Source: Streptomyces sp. Ru62 (GTDB lineage Bacteria > Actinomycetota > Actinomycetes > Streptomycetales > Streptomycetaceae). From it: a stretch of 64,000 nucleotides of DNA. Under the pieces are notes generated by a model. The model had not been told where the DNA came from. It ran no database searches and saw only the letters and a list, made by a program, of their open reading frames with translations. The translations under genes were made by a program, and so were the position numbers. Location of the stretch: NCBI RefSeq assembly GCF_002920615.1, contig NZ_PQSU01000029.1, positions 62,001-126,000 of the forward strand, given 5' to 3'. Below are positions 51,920 through 60,261 of this stretch, one piece after another. The stretch's first letter is position 1; each line of letters begins with the position of its first letter.

Positions 51920-52804
51920 TCAGTAGGAAGACCCCGCCGCGCCCAGCGCCCCCGTCGGGTGCCACACCGTCTTGGTCTCCAGGAACGCCGTCATCCGCTC
52001 GATCCCCGGCGTCTCGGAGTAGTCCACAGGCTGTGGACGCAGTACCCGCTTGAGATTGTCGGCCGCCGCGATCTCCAGCTCCTTCGCCAGGTCCTCGCCC
52101 GCACCCGCGAGGTCGATCGCGTTGACGTCCTGGTGCGCGGCCAGCGGCGCCGCGATCTCCGCCGTACGGCCGGACAGGACGTTCACGACACCGCCCGGGA
52201 CGTCGGAGGTGGCCAGCACCTCGCCGAGGGACAGGGCCGGCAGCGGGGCCTTCTCGGAGGCGATCACGACCGCCGTGTTGCCGGTGGCGATCACCGGGGC
52301 CACGACCGACACCAGGCCGAGGAAGGACGACTCCTGCGGGGCCAGGACGGCGACCACGCCGGTCGGCTCCGGGGAGGAGAGGTTGAAGTACGGGCCCGCG
52401 ACCGGGTTGGCGCCGCCGATCACCTGGGCGATCTTGTCGGTCCAGCCCGCGTACCAGACCCAGCGGTCGATCGTCGCGTCCACGACGGCCGCCGCCTTCG
52501 ACTTCGACAGGCCCTCCGCGTCCGCGACCTCCCGGACGAACTGCTCCTTGCGGCCCTCCAGCATCTCCGCGACGCGGTAGAGGACCTGGCCGCGGTTGTA
52601 GGCGGTCGCGCCGGACCAGCCGCCGAACGCCTTGCGCGCCGCGACCACCGCGTCACGGGCGTCCTTGCGGGAGGACAGCGGAGCGTTGGCCAGCCAGTTG
52701 CCCTTCGAGTCCTGCACCTCGTACACCCGGCCGCTCTCGGAACGCGGGAACTTCCCGCCGACGTACAGCTTGTAGGTCTTGAACACACTGAGTCGGTCAG
52801 ACAT
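51920..52804 (-). CDS. Truncated aldehyde dehydrogenase-family protein without catalytic residues
   Basis: 294 residues, corresponding to the N-terminal NAD-binding half of ALDH. KLYVGGKFPRSESGRVYEV, ARKAFGGWSGATAYNRGQVLYRVAEMLEGR and GVVAVLAPQESSFLGLVSVVAPVIATGNTAVVIASE are ALDH-like. The general-base Glu motif (ELGG) and the catalytic Cys region are both missing; the protein ends after a short tail. It overlaps the 3' end of the full-length ALDH gene by eight bases and completes a deoC-ALDH-ALDH operon. It may be a structural or regulatory partner of the active enzyme. Confidence 0.85.
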   Translation of the reverse strand: MSDRLSVFKTYKLYVGGKFPRSESGRVYEVQDSKGNWLANAPLSSRKDARDAVVAARKAFGGWSGATAYNRGQVLYRVAEMLEGRKEQFVREVADAEGLSKSKAAAVVDATIDRWVWYAGWTDKIAQVIGGANPVAGPYFNLSSPEPTGVVAVLAPQESSFLGLVSVVAPVIATGNTAVVIASEKAPLPALSLGEVLATSDVPGGVVNVLSGRTAEIAAPLAAHQDVNAIDLAGAGEDLAKELEIAAADNLKRVLRPQPVDYSETPGIERMTAFLETKTVWHPTGALGAAGSSY

Positions 52805-54227
52805 CGAGGTACGCCTCCAGGCCGTGGCGGCCGCCCTCGCGGCCGAAGCCCGACTCCTTGTAGCCGCCGAACGGCGAGGTCGGGTCGAACTTGTTGAACG
52901 TGTTGGACCAGACGACACCGGCACGCAGCTTGTTCGCGACGGCCAGGATGCGCGAGCCCTTCTCGGTCCAGATGCCGGCCGAGAGGCCGTACTGGGTGTT
53001 GTTGGCCTTGGCGACGGCCTCGTCGGGCGTGCGGAAGGTGAGGACCGACAGCACCGGGCCGAAGATCTCGTCGCGGGCGATGGTGTGCGCCTGGGTGACG
53101 TTCGTGAACAGCGTCGGGGCGAACCAGTAGCCGGACGAGGGCAGTTCGCAGGCCGGCGACCAGCGCTCGGCGCCCTCCGCCTCCCCCTGCTCGGCCAGCG
53201 CGGTGATCCGGGCGAGCTGTTCGGCGGAGTTGATCGCGCCGATGTCGGTGTTCTTGTCCAGCGGGTCGCCGAGGCGGAGCGTGGACAGGCGGCGCTTGAG
53301 GGAGTCCAGCAGCTCGTCCTGGATCGACTCCTGGACCAGGAGGCGGGAGCCCGCGCAGCAGACCTGGCCCTGGTTGAAGAAGATGCCGTTGACGATGCCC
53401 TCGACGGCCTGGTCGATCGGCGCGTCGTCGAAGACGATGTTCGCACCCTTGCCGCCCAGTTCGAGGGTGAGCTTCTTGCGGGTGCCGGCGACCGTGCGGG
53501 CGATCTCCTTGCCGACGGCCGTGGAGCCGGTGAAGGCGACCTTGTTCACGTCGGGGTGCGCGACCAGCGCGGCGCCCGCGTCGCCGTAGCCCGGGAGGAT
53601 GTTGACGACACCCTTGGGCAGGCCGGCCTGGCGGCAGACGTCCGCGAAGAACAGGGCGGACAGCGGGGTGGTCTCGGCGGGCTTCAGGACGACCGTGTTG
53701 CCGGTCGCGAGGGCCGGGGCGATCTTCCAGGCCAGCATCAGCAGCGGGAAGTTCCACGGGATGACCTGGCCGGCCACGCCCAGCGGCTTGGGGTCCGGGC
53801 CGAAGCCGGCGTGGCCGAGCTTGTCGGCCCAGCCCGCGTAGTAGAAGAAGTGCGCGGCGACCAGCGGGAGGTCCGCGTCGCGGGTCTCCCTGATCGGCTT
53901 GCCGTTGTCCAGCGTCTCCAGGACCGCCAGCTCACGGCTGCGCTCCTGGATGATCCGCGCGATGCGGAACAGGTACTTGGCGCGCTCGGAACCGGGCAGC
54001 GCGGACCACTTCTCGAACGCCTTGCGGGCGGCCCTGACGGCACGGTCGACGTCCTCGGAACCGGCCCGGGCGACCTCGGCGAGGACCTCCTCGGTCGACG
54101 GGGAGACCGTCTTGAAGACCTTGCCGTCGGCCGCCTCGGTGAACTCGCCGTCGATGAACAGGCCGTAGGAGGGCGCGATGTCGACGATCGCGCGGGACTC
54201 GGGGGCGGGTGCGTACTCGAATGCCAT
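52797..54227 (-). CDS. Aldehyde dehydrogenase, probably for acetaldehyde from DeoC
   Basis: 476 residues. The full ALDH set is present: GQVIPWNFPLLMLAWKIAPAL, NTVVLKPAETTP, VAFTGSTAVGKEI (NAD binding), LELGGKGANIVFDD (Glu base) and FFNQGQVCCAGSRLLV (catalytic Cys). It starts six bases after deoC. DeoC splits deoxyribose-5-phosphate into acetaldehyde and glyceraldehyde-3-phosphate, so oxidation of acetaldehyde is the natural job in this operon. NAD preference is not established from sequence. Confidence 0.92.
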   Translation of the reverse strand: MAFEYAPAPESRAIVDIAPSYGLFIDGEFTEAADGKVFKTVSPSTEEVLAEVARAGSEDVDRAVRAARKAFEKWSALPGSERAKYLFRIARIIQERSRELAVLETLDNGKPIRETRDADLPLVAAHFFYYAGWADKLGHAGFGPDPKPLGVAGQVIPWNFPLLMLAWKIAPALATGNTVVLKPAETTPLSALFFADVCRQAGLPKGVVNILPGYGDAGAALVAHPDVNKVAFTGSTAVGKEIARTVAGTRKKLTLELGGKGANIVFDDAPIDQAVEGIVNGIFFNQGQVCCAGSRLLVQESIQDELLDSLKRRLSTLRLGDPLDKNTDIGAINSAEQLARITALAEQGEAEGAERWSPACELPSSGYWFAPTLFTNVTQAHTIARDEIFGPVLSVLTFRTPDEAVAKANNTQYGLSAGIWTEKGSRILAVANKLRAGVVWSNTFNKFDPTSPFGGYKESGFGREGGRHGLEAYLDV

Positions 54228-54233
54228 GGGGGA

Positions 54234-55193
54234 TCAGTCCACCGTCACGTAGTCGGGACCGGAGTAGCGGCCGGTGGCCAGCTTCTGGCGCTGCATCAGC
54301 AGGTCGTTCAGGAGCGAGGAGGCGCCGAAGCGGAACCAGTGGTTGTCCAGCCAGTCCTCGCCCGCGGTCTCGTTGACCAGGACCAGGAACTTGATCGCGT
54401 CCTTGCTGGTGCGGATGCCGCCGGCCGGCTTCACGCCGACCTGGACGCCGGTCTGGGCCCGGAAGTCGCGGACCGCCTCCAGCATCAGGAGGGTGTTCGC
54501 GGGCGTGGCGTTGACGGCGACCTTGCCCGTCGACGTCTTGATGAAGTCGGCGCCGGCCAGCATGCCGAGCCAGGAGGCACGGCGGATGTTGTCGTACGTC
54601 GACAGCTCGCCGGTCTCGAAGATGACCTTCAGCCGGGCGCTCGTCCCGCAGGCCTCCTTCACGGCGACGATCTCGTCGTACACCTTCAGGTACTTGCCGG
54701 CGAGGAACGCGCCCCGGTCGATGACCATGTCGATCTCGTCGGCGCCGGCGGCGACGGCCTCACGGACGTCGGCCAGCTTCACGTCGAGCGCGGCACGGCC
54801 GGCCGGGAAGGCGGTGGCCACCGAGGCGACCTTGACGCCGGAACCGGCGACGGCCTCCTTGGCGACGGCCACCATGTCGGGGTAGACGCAGACCGCGGCC
54901 GTCGTCGGCGTCGTGCGGTCCGTGGGATCGGGGTGGACCGCCTTGACGCCGAGCGCCCGGACCTTGCCCGGGGTGTCCGCGCCTTCCAGCGTCGTCAGGT
55001 CGACCATCGAGATGGCGAGGTCGATGGCGTACGCCTTCGCGGTGGTCTTGATGGAACGGGTGCCGAGGGACGCGGCGCGCGCCTCCAGGCCGACCGCGTC
55101 GACGCCTGGCAGCCCGTGGAGGAAGCGGCGCAGCGTGCTGTCGGACGCGGTGACGTCAGCGAGAGCGTGAGCTGTGGGTGCGGTAGTGGGCAT
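54234..55193 (-). CDS. deoC: Deoxyribose-phosphate aldolase
   Basis: 319 residues, class I aldolase. The Schiff-base Lys is in ADFIKTSTGKVAVNAT, and the second active-site Lys in VGVKPAGGIRTSKDAI; VCVYPDMV, VATAFPAG and DEIDMVID are the other family blocks. The N-terminus is ~90 residues longer than E. coli DeoC, as in actinobacteria. The start is ATG 55193 with GGTGA close upstream, or GTG 55199 as a leaderless start: TATGCT (55211-55206) ends six bases before it. A perfect regulon palindrome adjoins this -10. Confidence 0.95.
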   Translation of the reverse strand: MPTTAPTAHALADVTASDSTLRRFLHGLPGVDAVGLEARAASLGTRSIKTTAKAYAIDLAISMVDLTTLEGADTPGKVRALGVKAVHPDPTDRTTPTTAAVCVYPDMVAVAKEAVAGSGVKVASVATAFPAGRAALDVKLADVREAVAAGADEIDMVIDRGAFLAGKYLKVYDEIVAVKEACGTSARLKVIFETGELSTYDNIRRASWLGMLAGADFIKTSTGKVAVNATPANTLLMLEAVRDFRAQTGVQVGVKPAGGIRTSKDAIKFLVLVNETAGEDWLDNHWFRFGASSLLNDLLMQRQKLATGRYSGPDYVTVD

Positions 55194-55205
55194 GGTCACC
55201 AGACG

Positions 55206-55211
55206 AGCATA
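55206..55211 (-). promoter_or_regulatory. deoC -10 element
   Basis: TATGCT on the minus strand, one base downstream of the regulon palindrome and six bases before GTG 55199. Confidence 0.55.
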
Positions 55212-55212
55212 T

Positions 55213-55224
55213 CTACGCGCGTAG
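55213..55224 (+). promoter_or_regulatory. Nucleoside-regulon palindrome, site 4 (deoC)
   Basis: A perfect CTACGCGCGTAG directly upstream of the deoC -10, where bound protein would cover the promoter spacer. Confidence 0.8.
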
Positions 55225-55328
55225 CGGCTGTACACCCCCGTGCTCGTCACCGAGGCCGACATCACGGATGAGCGCCGGTTCCCGGGCGCGTGGCCGCACC
55301 ACCGACGGCGTCGTGCAGAATCGGGGCC

Positions 55329-56024
55329 ATGACCACCCCGGACCATCCGTCACCCGCGTCACAGCCGCCGGCGCCCGTCGCCAAGGACCGCGTCTACCGC
55401 TCCCCCCTCGGACTGGCGGGCGGCACGCTCCTGCTCCTGGTCGTCCTCTGGCTGGGCTTCGACGCCCTGTTCAAGGGCCACGGCCGGACCCCGTGGCTGG
55501 CGCTGGCCGGGATGATCCTGATCGTGCCGCTCGTCCTCGCCTTCACGCTCCGCCCGGCGGTGTTCGCGGGCGAGGACCGGCTGCGCGTCCGCAACCCGTT
55601 CCGGGTGATCACCCTGCCCTGGGGCGAGGTCTCCGGCCTGCGCTCCGGCTACTCCAACGAGGTCCTCGCCAAGTCCGGCACCAAGTACCAGCTGTGGGCG
55701 ATCCCCGTCTCGCTGCGGGCCCGCAAGAAGGCGCTCCGCCGGCAGCAACGGGCGGCGGCGGACGCGGCCCGGGGCGGGGCGCCGGGCAGCCGGGGCGGGG
55801 CGCTCGCACCGGGCGGCTTCGGCGGGTTCGGCGTGCGCGGCCCGGACGCGGGGCCGACCCGGGCGCAGACCGACCAGATCATGGCCGAGCTGGGGGACAT
55901 GCTGGAGCGGCGCGGGCAGGCCGAGTCGGCGCAGGGCGAGATCACCGTGCGCTGGGCCTACGAGGTGGCCGCGCCCGCGGTCGCCGGAGCGGTGCTGCTG
56001 GCGATCCTGCTGGCTGTGGGCTGA
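55329..56024 (+). CDS. PH-domain-like membrane protein
   Basis: 231 residues. Two N-terminal membrane helices (about 26-46 and 58-75) are followed by a bacterial PH-like segment, FAGEDRLRVRNPFRVITLPWGEVSGLRSGYSNEVLAKSGTKYQLWAIP (core LRVRNPFRVITLPW). A charged linker rich in Arg/Gly and a C-terminal membrane helix complete it. Such proteins are widespread in actinobacteria; function unknown. ATG 55329 is used since the preceding in-frame codons are not protein-like. It is divergent from deoC. Confidence 0.8.
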   Translation: MTTPDHPSPASQPPAPVAKDRVYRSPLGLAGGTLLLLVVLWLGFDALFKGHGRTPWLALAGMILIVPLVLAFTLRPAVFAGEDRLRVRNPFRVITLPWGEVSGLRSGYSNEVLAKSGTKYQLWAIPVSLRARKKALRRQQRAAADAARGGAPGSRGGALAPGGFGGFGVRGPDAGPTRAQTDQIMAELGDMLERRGQAESAQGEITVRWAYEVAAPAVAGAVLLAILLAVG

Positions 56025-56047
56025 GGGGCCCCGGGAGGCTTCTGCCG

Positions 56048-56131
56048 CCCCGTGTGTTGAGGGTCGTACCTGCCGGAGCCGGGAGTCGTCGGTGAGCAGG
56101 TCGTCGTCTCCCCGTGTGCTGAGGGTGGTAC
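56048..56131 (+). repeat. Two copies of a 21-bp intergenic repeat
   Basis: CCCGTGTG[T/C]TGAGGGT[C/G]GTAC occurs at 56048 and 56111, 63 bases apart. The sequence between them is unrelated. Purpose unknown. Confidence 0.6.
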
Positions 56132-56264
56132 TCCCGTGTGACGTGCCCGGCCGGGTGGCTCGCCGGCCGGGGTGCCCGGTGTGGCCGTGTGGGCCCCGGG
56201 CGGGCGTCGTGCCGGCCCTGCGACCGGGACCAACCGTTCGCCGCTGTCGAGTGTCTGGACTCCC

Positions 56265-57932
56265 ATGAGTACGCATCCCGGACGGCCGCTGCCGCTGCCC
56301 GCCGCGAGCGTGCCCGCCGGCTGCACGTCCTGGAGCGGTGAGCACCCCCGCCGCTGGCTCGACGCGCTGCCACCGTGCTGGGTGCCGCTGCCCACCCGGG
56401 CCGGGCACCTGGTGGCCGCGTCCGCCGCCACCGCGGGAATCACCGGGCTGCTGGCGCTGCCCGCCGGGTGGCGCCCCTGGGCGGCGGCCCTGCTGGCGCT
56501 GCACGGGCTGTGGCTGTGCGTGCGCCCGGAGATCGTGCCGGTGTCGGCCCCCGTGCTGGCTGTGCTGCTGGCCGTGCTGCGGCCCGGGAGGCTGTGGCCG
56601 GTCGCCGTGCTCGTCCTGGCGTCGGTCTGGGCGGTGGCCGCGCTGCGGCTGGTGATGCGGCGCAGACAGCGGGGGCGGGTCCGGTACGCGGCCGGCGGCA
56701 CCACCGCTCCGCTGCCGGACGCCGGCCGGTCACTGCCCCGCGGCCTGCTCCTCATGGGGTGCGGAGCCGTCCTGCTCGCGCTCGGGCTCGGTGCCGCCGC
56801 CGTCCTGCCCGCCCACGGCCCGGACGCGGGCGAGGGGGCGCGGGCGCTGCCGGCACTCGCCTGGCTGGTGGCGGGCCAGGGCCTGACCGCGCTCGTCTCC
56901 GGGCTGCTGGGCCGGCGCCGGGCCACCGTGCTGCGCGCGGCGGCGGCGCCCGTGCTGCGGGTGCTCGTACGGGAGGGCGCCGACGGAGACACCGAGGTCT
57001 TCGCCGCCGGCGACACGGCTGGCACGCGTCCCCTGTTCCGGGTCGCCGTCACGGAGGTCCGGGACGCGGAGCCCGGCGACGAGGACGACGCGGACAGCAC
57101 GGACGACGAGGAGGAGCTGGAGGAGTTCCTGGAGCGGATCGACCGGGAGGGGCCGGGACCGCTGCGGGAGGCCGTGCTGTACGGCGTGCCCTGCGACGGC
57201 GCCGAGATCCTGCTGGTCACGGCCGCCGAGAAGGCGGACGCGCCACCCGTGGTGGAACGGTCGTCGGGGCCCGTACGGCCACTGTCCGAGGCGTCGGTAC
57301 GGCGGCTGACGGCCGCGGAGAGGCGCCGGGCGGCCCGGCGGACGGCGTACGCGGAGCTGAGCCGGTCGGCCGGGGAAGCGGTCGCGGGGAAGGCGGACGG
57401 TGCGGCCCCGGCGGGCATACGGCAGTGGCGTGCGGGGCTGCTGCACCGGCTCTGCGCGCTGCTGCTCGTGCTGTGGGGCAGTGGCTTCTTCTGGGGCGCG
57501 ACCGGCGGGTGGCGTGGTGTGCTCGGCGCCCTCGCCGGTTTCGCCGGGGCGCTGTGGCTGCCCCACTGGCTCGCCTGGCGGATCACGGCCGACAGCGAGG
57601 GGCTGTGGTTCAACGGGCTGCGCGGCCCCCGGCATCTGCCGTGGGACGAGATCAGGACCGTCACGTGCACGAGCACCGAGCTGAAGGTGGACAGCCGGCG
57701 GGCCTCCTTCACGCCCTGGTCGGCGGCCGCTCCCCGCTGGCCGTGGCTGGAGCGCCGGTTCGGCCTCGTGCATCCGCACGAGCGGACCGCGAGTGAGATC
57801 ACCGCCCTGTGGCGCGACCCGTCGCTGCGCCCGTCCGTACCCGCCGACGCAGACCGGCGGGGCCGGCCGCTGTGGCCCCTGGCACTGGTGCTCGCGGCCG
57901 GCTGGACGGCGGCCCTGCTGCTCCTGTGGTGA
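56265..57932 (+). CDS. Large membrane protein with PH-like C-terminal segment
   Basis: 555 residues. The N-terminal half has two clusters of membrane helices (about 60-130 and 165-240). An acidic cytoplasmic stretch (DEDDADSTDDEEELEEFLERID) follows, then two more helices near 420-460. A C-terminal segment reads GLWFNGLRGPRHLPWDEIRTVTCTSTELKV, resembling the PH-like block of the gene just upstream, and a last helix ends the chain. The two neighbours may be distantly related and act together; function unknown. ATG 56265 is the likely start. Confidence 0.75.
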   Translation: MSTHPGRPLPLPAASVPAGCTSWSGEHPRRWLDALPPCWVPLPTRAGHLVAASAATAGITGLLALPAGWRPWAAALLALHGLWLCVRPEIVPVSAPVLAVLLAVLRPGRLWPVAVLVLASVWAVAALRLVMRRRQRGRVRYAAGGTTAPLPDAGRSLPRGLLLMGCGAVLLALGLGAAAVLPAHGPDAGEGARALPALAWLVAGQGLTALVSGLLGRRRATVLRAAAAPVLRVLVREGADGDTEVFAAGDTAGTRPLFRVAVTEVRDAEPGDEDDADSTDDEEELEEFLERIDREGPGPLREAVLYGVPCDGAEILLVTAAEKADAPPVVERSSGPVRPLSEASVRRLTAAERRRAARRTAYAELSRSAGEAVAGKADGAAPAGIRQWRAGLLHRLCALLLVLWGSGFFWGATGGWRGVLGALAGFAGALWLPHWLAWRITADSEGLWFNGLRGPRHLPWDEIRTVTCTSTELKVDSRRASFTPWSAAAPRWPWLERRFGLVHPHERTASEITALWRDPSLRPSVPADADRRGRPLWPLALVLAAGWTAALLLLW

Positions 57933-58002
57933 CGGCGGCGGTCCCGCTGTTCCTGTGGTGAGGACGGCGGAGGACAGGCGGCGGCTGCCGTGAGGACACA
58001 GG

Positions 58003-58040
58003 CCCTGCTGTCGTCGCTGTCGTGAGGACGGACAGCAGGG
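58003..58040 (+). terminator. Hairpin between convergent genes
   Basis: CCCTGCTGTC pairs with GACAGCAGGG across an 18-base loop, between the large membrane protein and the phosphosugar mutase gene. Confidence 0.6.
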
Positions 58041-58051
58041 CTCCCGGAACC

Positions 58052-59683
58052 TCAGATGCCGGCGGCCGCCGACAGGTCGCGCTTCACGGCCGTCAGCAGC
58101 TCCGTCGCGCGGGCGCGGGCGGCCGGCAGGTCGGCGTGCGCGGAGACCGGTACGACGACCTCCAGGTAGCACTTCAGCTTCGGTTCGGTGCCGCTGGGGC
58201 GGACGATGACCCGGGCGCCGTCGAGGGTGTAGCGCAGGCCGTCCGTGGGCGGCAGCTTCTCCGTGCCCCGGGCCAGGTCCTCGGCCCGGACGACGGGCAG
58301 GCCCGCCAGCCCGGCCGGCGGCTGCTCGCGCAGCCGGCGCATCGCGTCCGCGATCAGCGACAGGTCCTGCACGCGGACCGAGAGCTGATCGGTGGCGTGC
58401 AGGCCGTGCTCCACCGCGAGGTCGTCGAGCAGGTCGAGGAGGGTACGGCCCTCCTCCTTCAGCACGGACGCCAGCTCGGTGATCAGCAGCGCGGCGGTGA
58501 TGCCGTCCTTGTCGCGCACGCCCTCCGGGTCCACGCAGTAGCCGAGGGCCTCCTCGTAGCCGTAGCGCAGGCCGTCGACGCGGGCGATCCACTTGAAGCC
58601 GGTCAGGGTCTCCTCGTACGGCAGCCCCGCCTTCTCGGCGATGCGTCCGAGCAGGGAGGAGGAGACGATCGACTCGGCGAAGGTGCCCTGGGCGCCACGG
58701 CGGACCAGGTGGGCGGCGAGCAGGGCGCCGACCTCGTCGCCGCGCAGCATCCGCCAGTCGCCGGCGTCCTTCACGGCCACCGCGCAGCGGTCCGCGTCGG
58801 GGTCGTTGGCGATCACCAGGTCCGGGTCGGTGGCGCGGGCCCGCGCGAACGCCAGGTCCATCGCGCCCGGCTCCTCCGGGTTCGGGAAGGCGACCGTCGG
58901 GAAGTCCGGGTCCGGGTCGGCCTGCTCGGCGACCAGCACCGGCTCGGGGAAGCCGGCGCGGGCGAAGGCGGCCAGCAGGACGTCCCGGCCGACGCCGTGC
59001 ATCGCGGTGTAGACCGTGCGGGCGGTACGGGGGGAGGCGGGGTCCAGTACGGCGTCCGTGCGGGCGAGGTAGGCGTCCAGGACCGACTCGTCCAGGGTCT
59101 CCCAGCCGCTGTCCGGCCGGGGTACGTCGTGCAGGGAGGCGATCGCGTCGATCTCGGCGGCGATCTCCGCGTCGGCGGGCGGGACGATCTGGGAGCCGTC
59201 GCCGAGGTAGACCTTGTAGCCGTTGTCCCGGGGCGGGTTGTGGCTGGCGGTGACCTCGACGCCCGCGACCGCGCCGAGGTGCCGTATGGCGAAGGCCAGG
59301 ACCGGGGTGGGGAGGGGGCGGGGGAGTACGGCCGCGCGCAGGCCGGCGCCGGTCATCACGGCGGCGGTGTCCCGGGCGAAGTCGGCGGACTTGTGGCGGG
59401 CGTCGTAGCCGATGACGACCAGTCCACCGGGGTGGCCGTTCTTCTTCAGGTACGCGGCGAGCCCGGCGGCGGCGCGGATGACGACGCTGCGGTTCATGCG
59501 CATCGGGCCGGCGCCCAGCTCGCCCCGCAGGCCGGCGGTGCCGAACTGGAGTGTGCCGGAGAAGCGGGCCGACAGTTCCTCGACGGCACCGGCGTCGATC
59601 AGCTCGGCCAGTTCGTCGCGGGTCTCCTGGTCCGGGTCCTCGGCGAGCCAGGCCTTTGCCCGGGCGATGAGATCGTCGTGCAC
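58052..59683 (-). CDS. Alpha-D-phosphohexomutase (phosphoglucomutase/phosphomannomutase)
   Basis: 543 residues of the PGM/PMM superfamily. GTAGLRGELGAGPMRMN is the N-terminal substrate loop, VEVTASHNPPRDNGYKVY the phosphoserine site, IANDPDADRCAVAV the Mg loop and IVRPSGTEPKLKCYLEV the phosphate-binding loop. In this genomic position, next to a purine nucleoside phosphorylase, it could also act on (deoxy)ribose-1-phosphate, linking nucleoside phosphorolysis to DeoC; that phosphopentomutase role is inference. GTG 59683 is used, with AGGAGAGG eleven bases upstream. Confidence 0.9.
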   Translation of the reverse strand: MHDDLIARAKAWLAEDPDQETRDELAELIDAGAVEELSARFSGTLQFGTAGLRGELGAGPMRMNRSVVIRAAAGLAAYLKKNGHPGGLVVIGYDARHKSADFARDTAAVMTGAGLRAAVLPRPLPTPVLAFAIRHLGAVAGVEVTASHNPPRDNGYKVYLGDGSQIVPPADAEIAAEIDAIASLHDVPRPDSGWETLDESVLDAYLARTDAVLDPASPRTARTVYTAMHGVGRDVLLAAFARAGFPEPVLVAEQADPDPDFPTVAFPNPEEPGAMDLAFARARATDPDLVIANDPDADRCAVAVKDAGDWRMLRGDEVGALLAAHLVRRGAQGTFAESIVSSSLLGRIAEKAGLPYEETLTGFKWIARVDGLRYGYEEALGYCVDPEGVRDKDGITAALLITELASVLKEEGRTLLDLLDDLAVEHGLHATDQLSVRVQDLSLIADAMRRLREQPPAGLAGLPVVRAEDLARGTEKLPPTDGLRYTLDGARVIVRPSGTEPKLKCYLEVVVPVSAHADLPAARARATELLTAVKRDLSAAAGI

Positions 59684-59721
59684 CTTGGGATCAACCTCTC
59701 CTGTGTTTGCCTGGTCCAACT

Positions 59722-59736
59722 GGGGGCTCCGCCCCC
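59722..59736 (+). terminator. Small G/C hairpin
   Basis: GGGGGCTCCGCCCCC, a 6-bp stem with a 3-base loop, upstream of the mutase gene; possibly a terminator for transcription coming from either side. Confidence 0.4.
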
Positions 59737-60261
59737 GGCCCCCACCCTGCCTGCGACCCCCTGGGAGCCGGGCGCGGCATGGAAGGGAGCTTGCCGCATC
59801 TCGCGCCGCTCGGGGCCACGCACCGCGCACGGCCGCGTGCGGTACCGCGCCCGCCGTGAGCCGACGGCCGCACGGCGGGCCGCCCCTGGCCGCTCGCGGT
59901 ACCGCGCCTGCCCCGGGCCGCCGGCAGCCGCCAGCCGCACTCCTGAGAGCCGCCCGCAGCACCACCGCCGCCGAAGCCGAGCCCAGCGGCTCTGCTCTCA
60001 GCCGGGCCCGGCGCTCCGCCCGAAGCCGGCCGGCAGACCGCCCCGGCCGGAGCCGAGCCCCTCGCCCTCCCAGAGCAAGCCCGGCACTCCGCTCAAAGCC
60101 GAGCCCTATGCCCGCCCAGAGCCAAGCCTTATGCCCGCCCGGAGCCAAGCCCCGCGCTCCGCTGCGAAGCCGAGCCCGGTGGCCTGTCCGGAGCCGAGCA
60201 CGCCGTCCCGTCGCGACCCGGTCGGCGCGTCGGGCCGGTCGAAGCCGAGCGCAGCGTCTCG
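59737..60261. other. Intergenic region between mutase and purine phosphorylase genes
   Basis: More than 500 bases with no credible gene. The first half is G/C-rich with GCGGTACCGCG-like short palindromes (59837-59912); the second half is the 23-24-bp degenerate tandem repeat. Long open frames here read as Arg/Pro/Ser-rich translations. Confidence 0.55.
59973..60261 (+). repeat. Degenerate ~23-24-bp tandem repeat, about ten copies
   Basis: The unit is roughly GAAGCCGAGCCC followed by about 12 bases ending CCGCCC or CCGTCC. Clear copies include AAAGCCGAGCCCTATGCCCG (60090) and AGAGCCAAGCCTTATGCCCG (60113). The array runs up to the stop codon of the phosphorylase gene. Confidence 0.75.
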
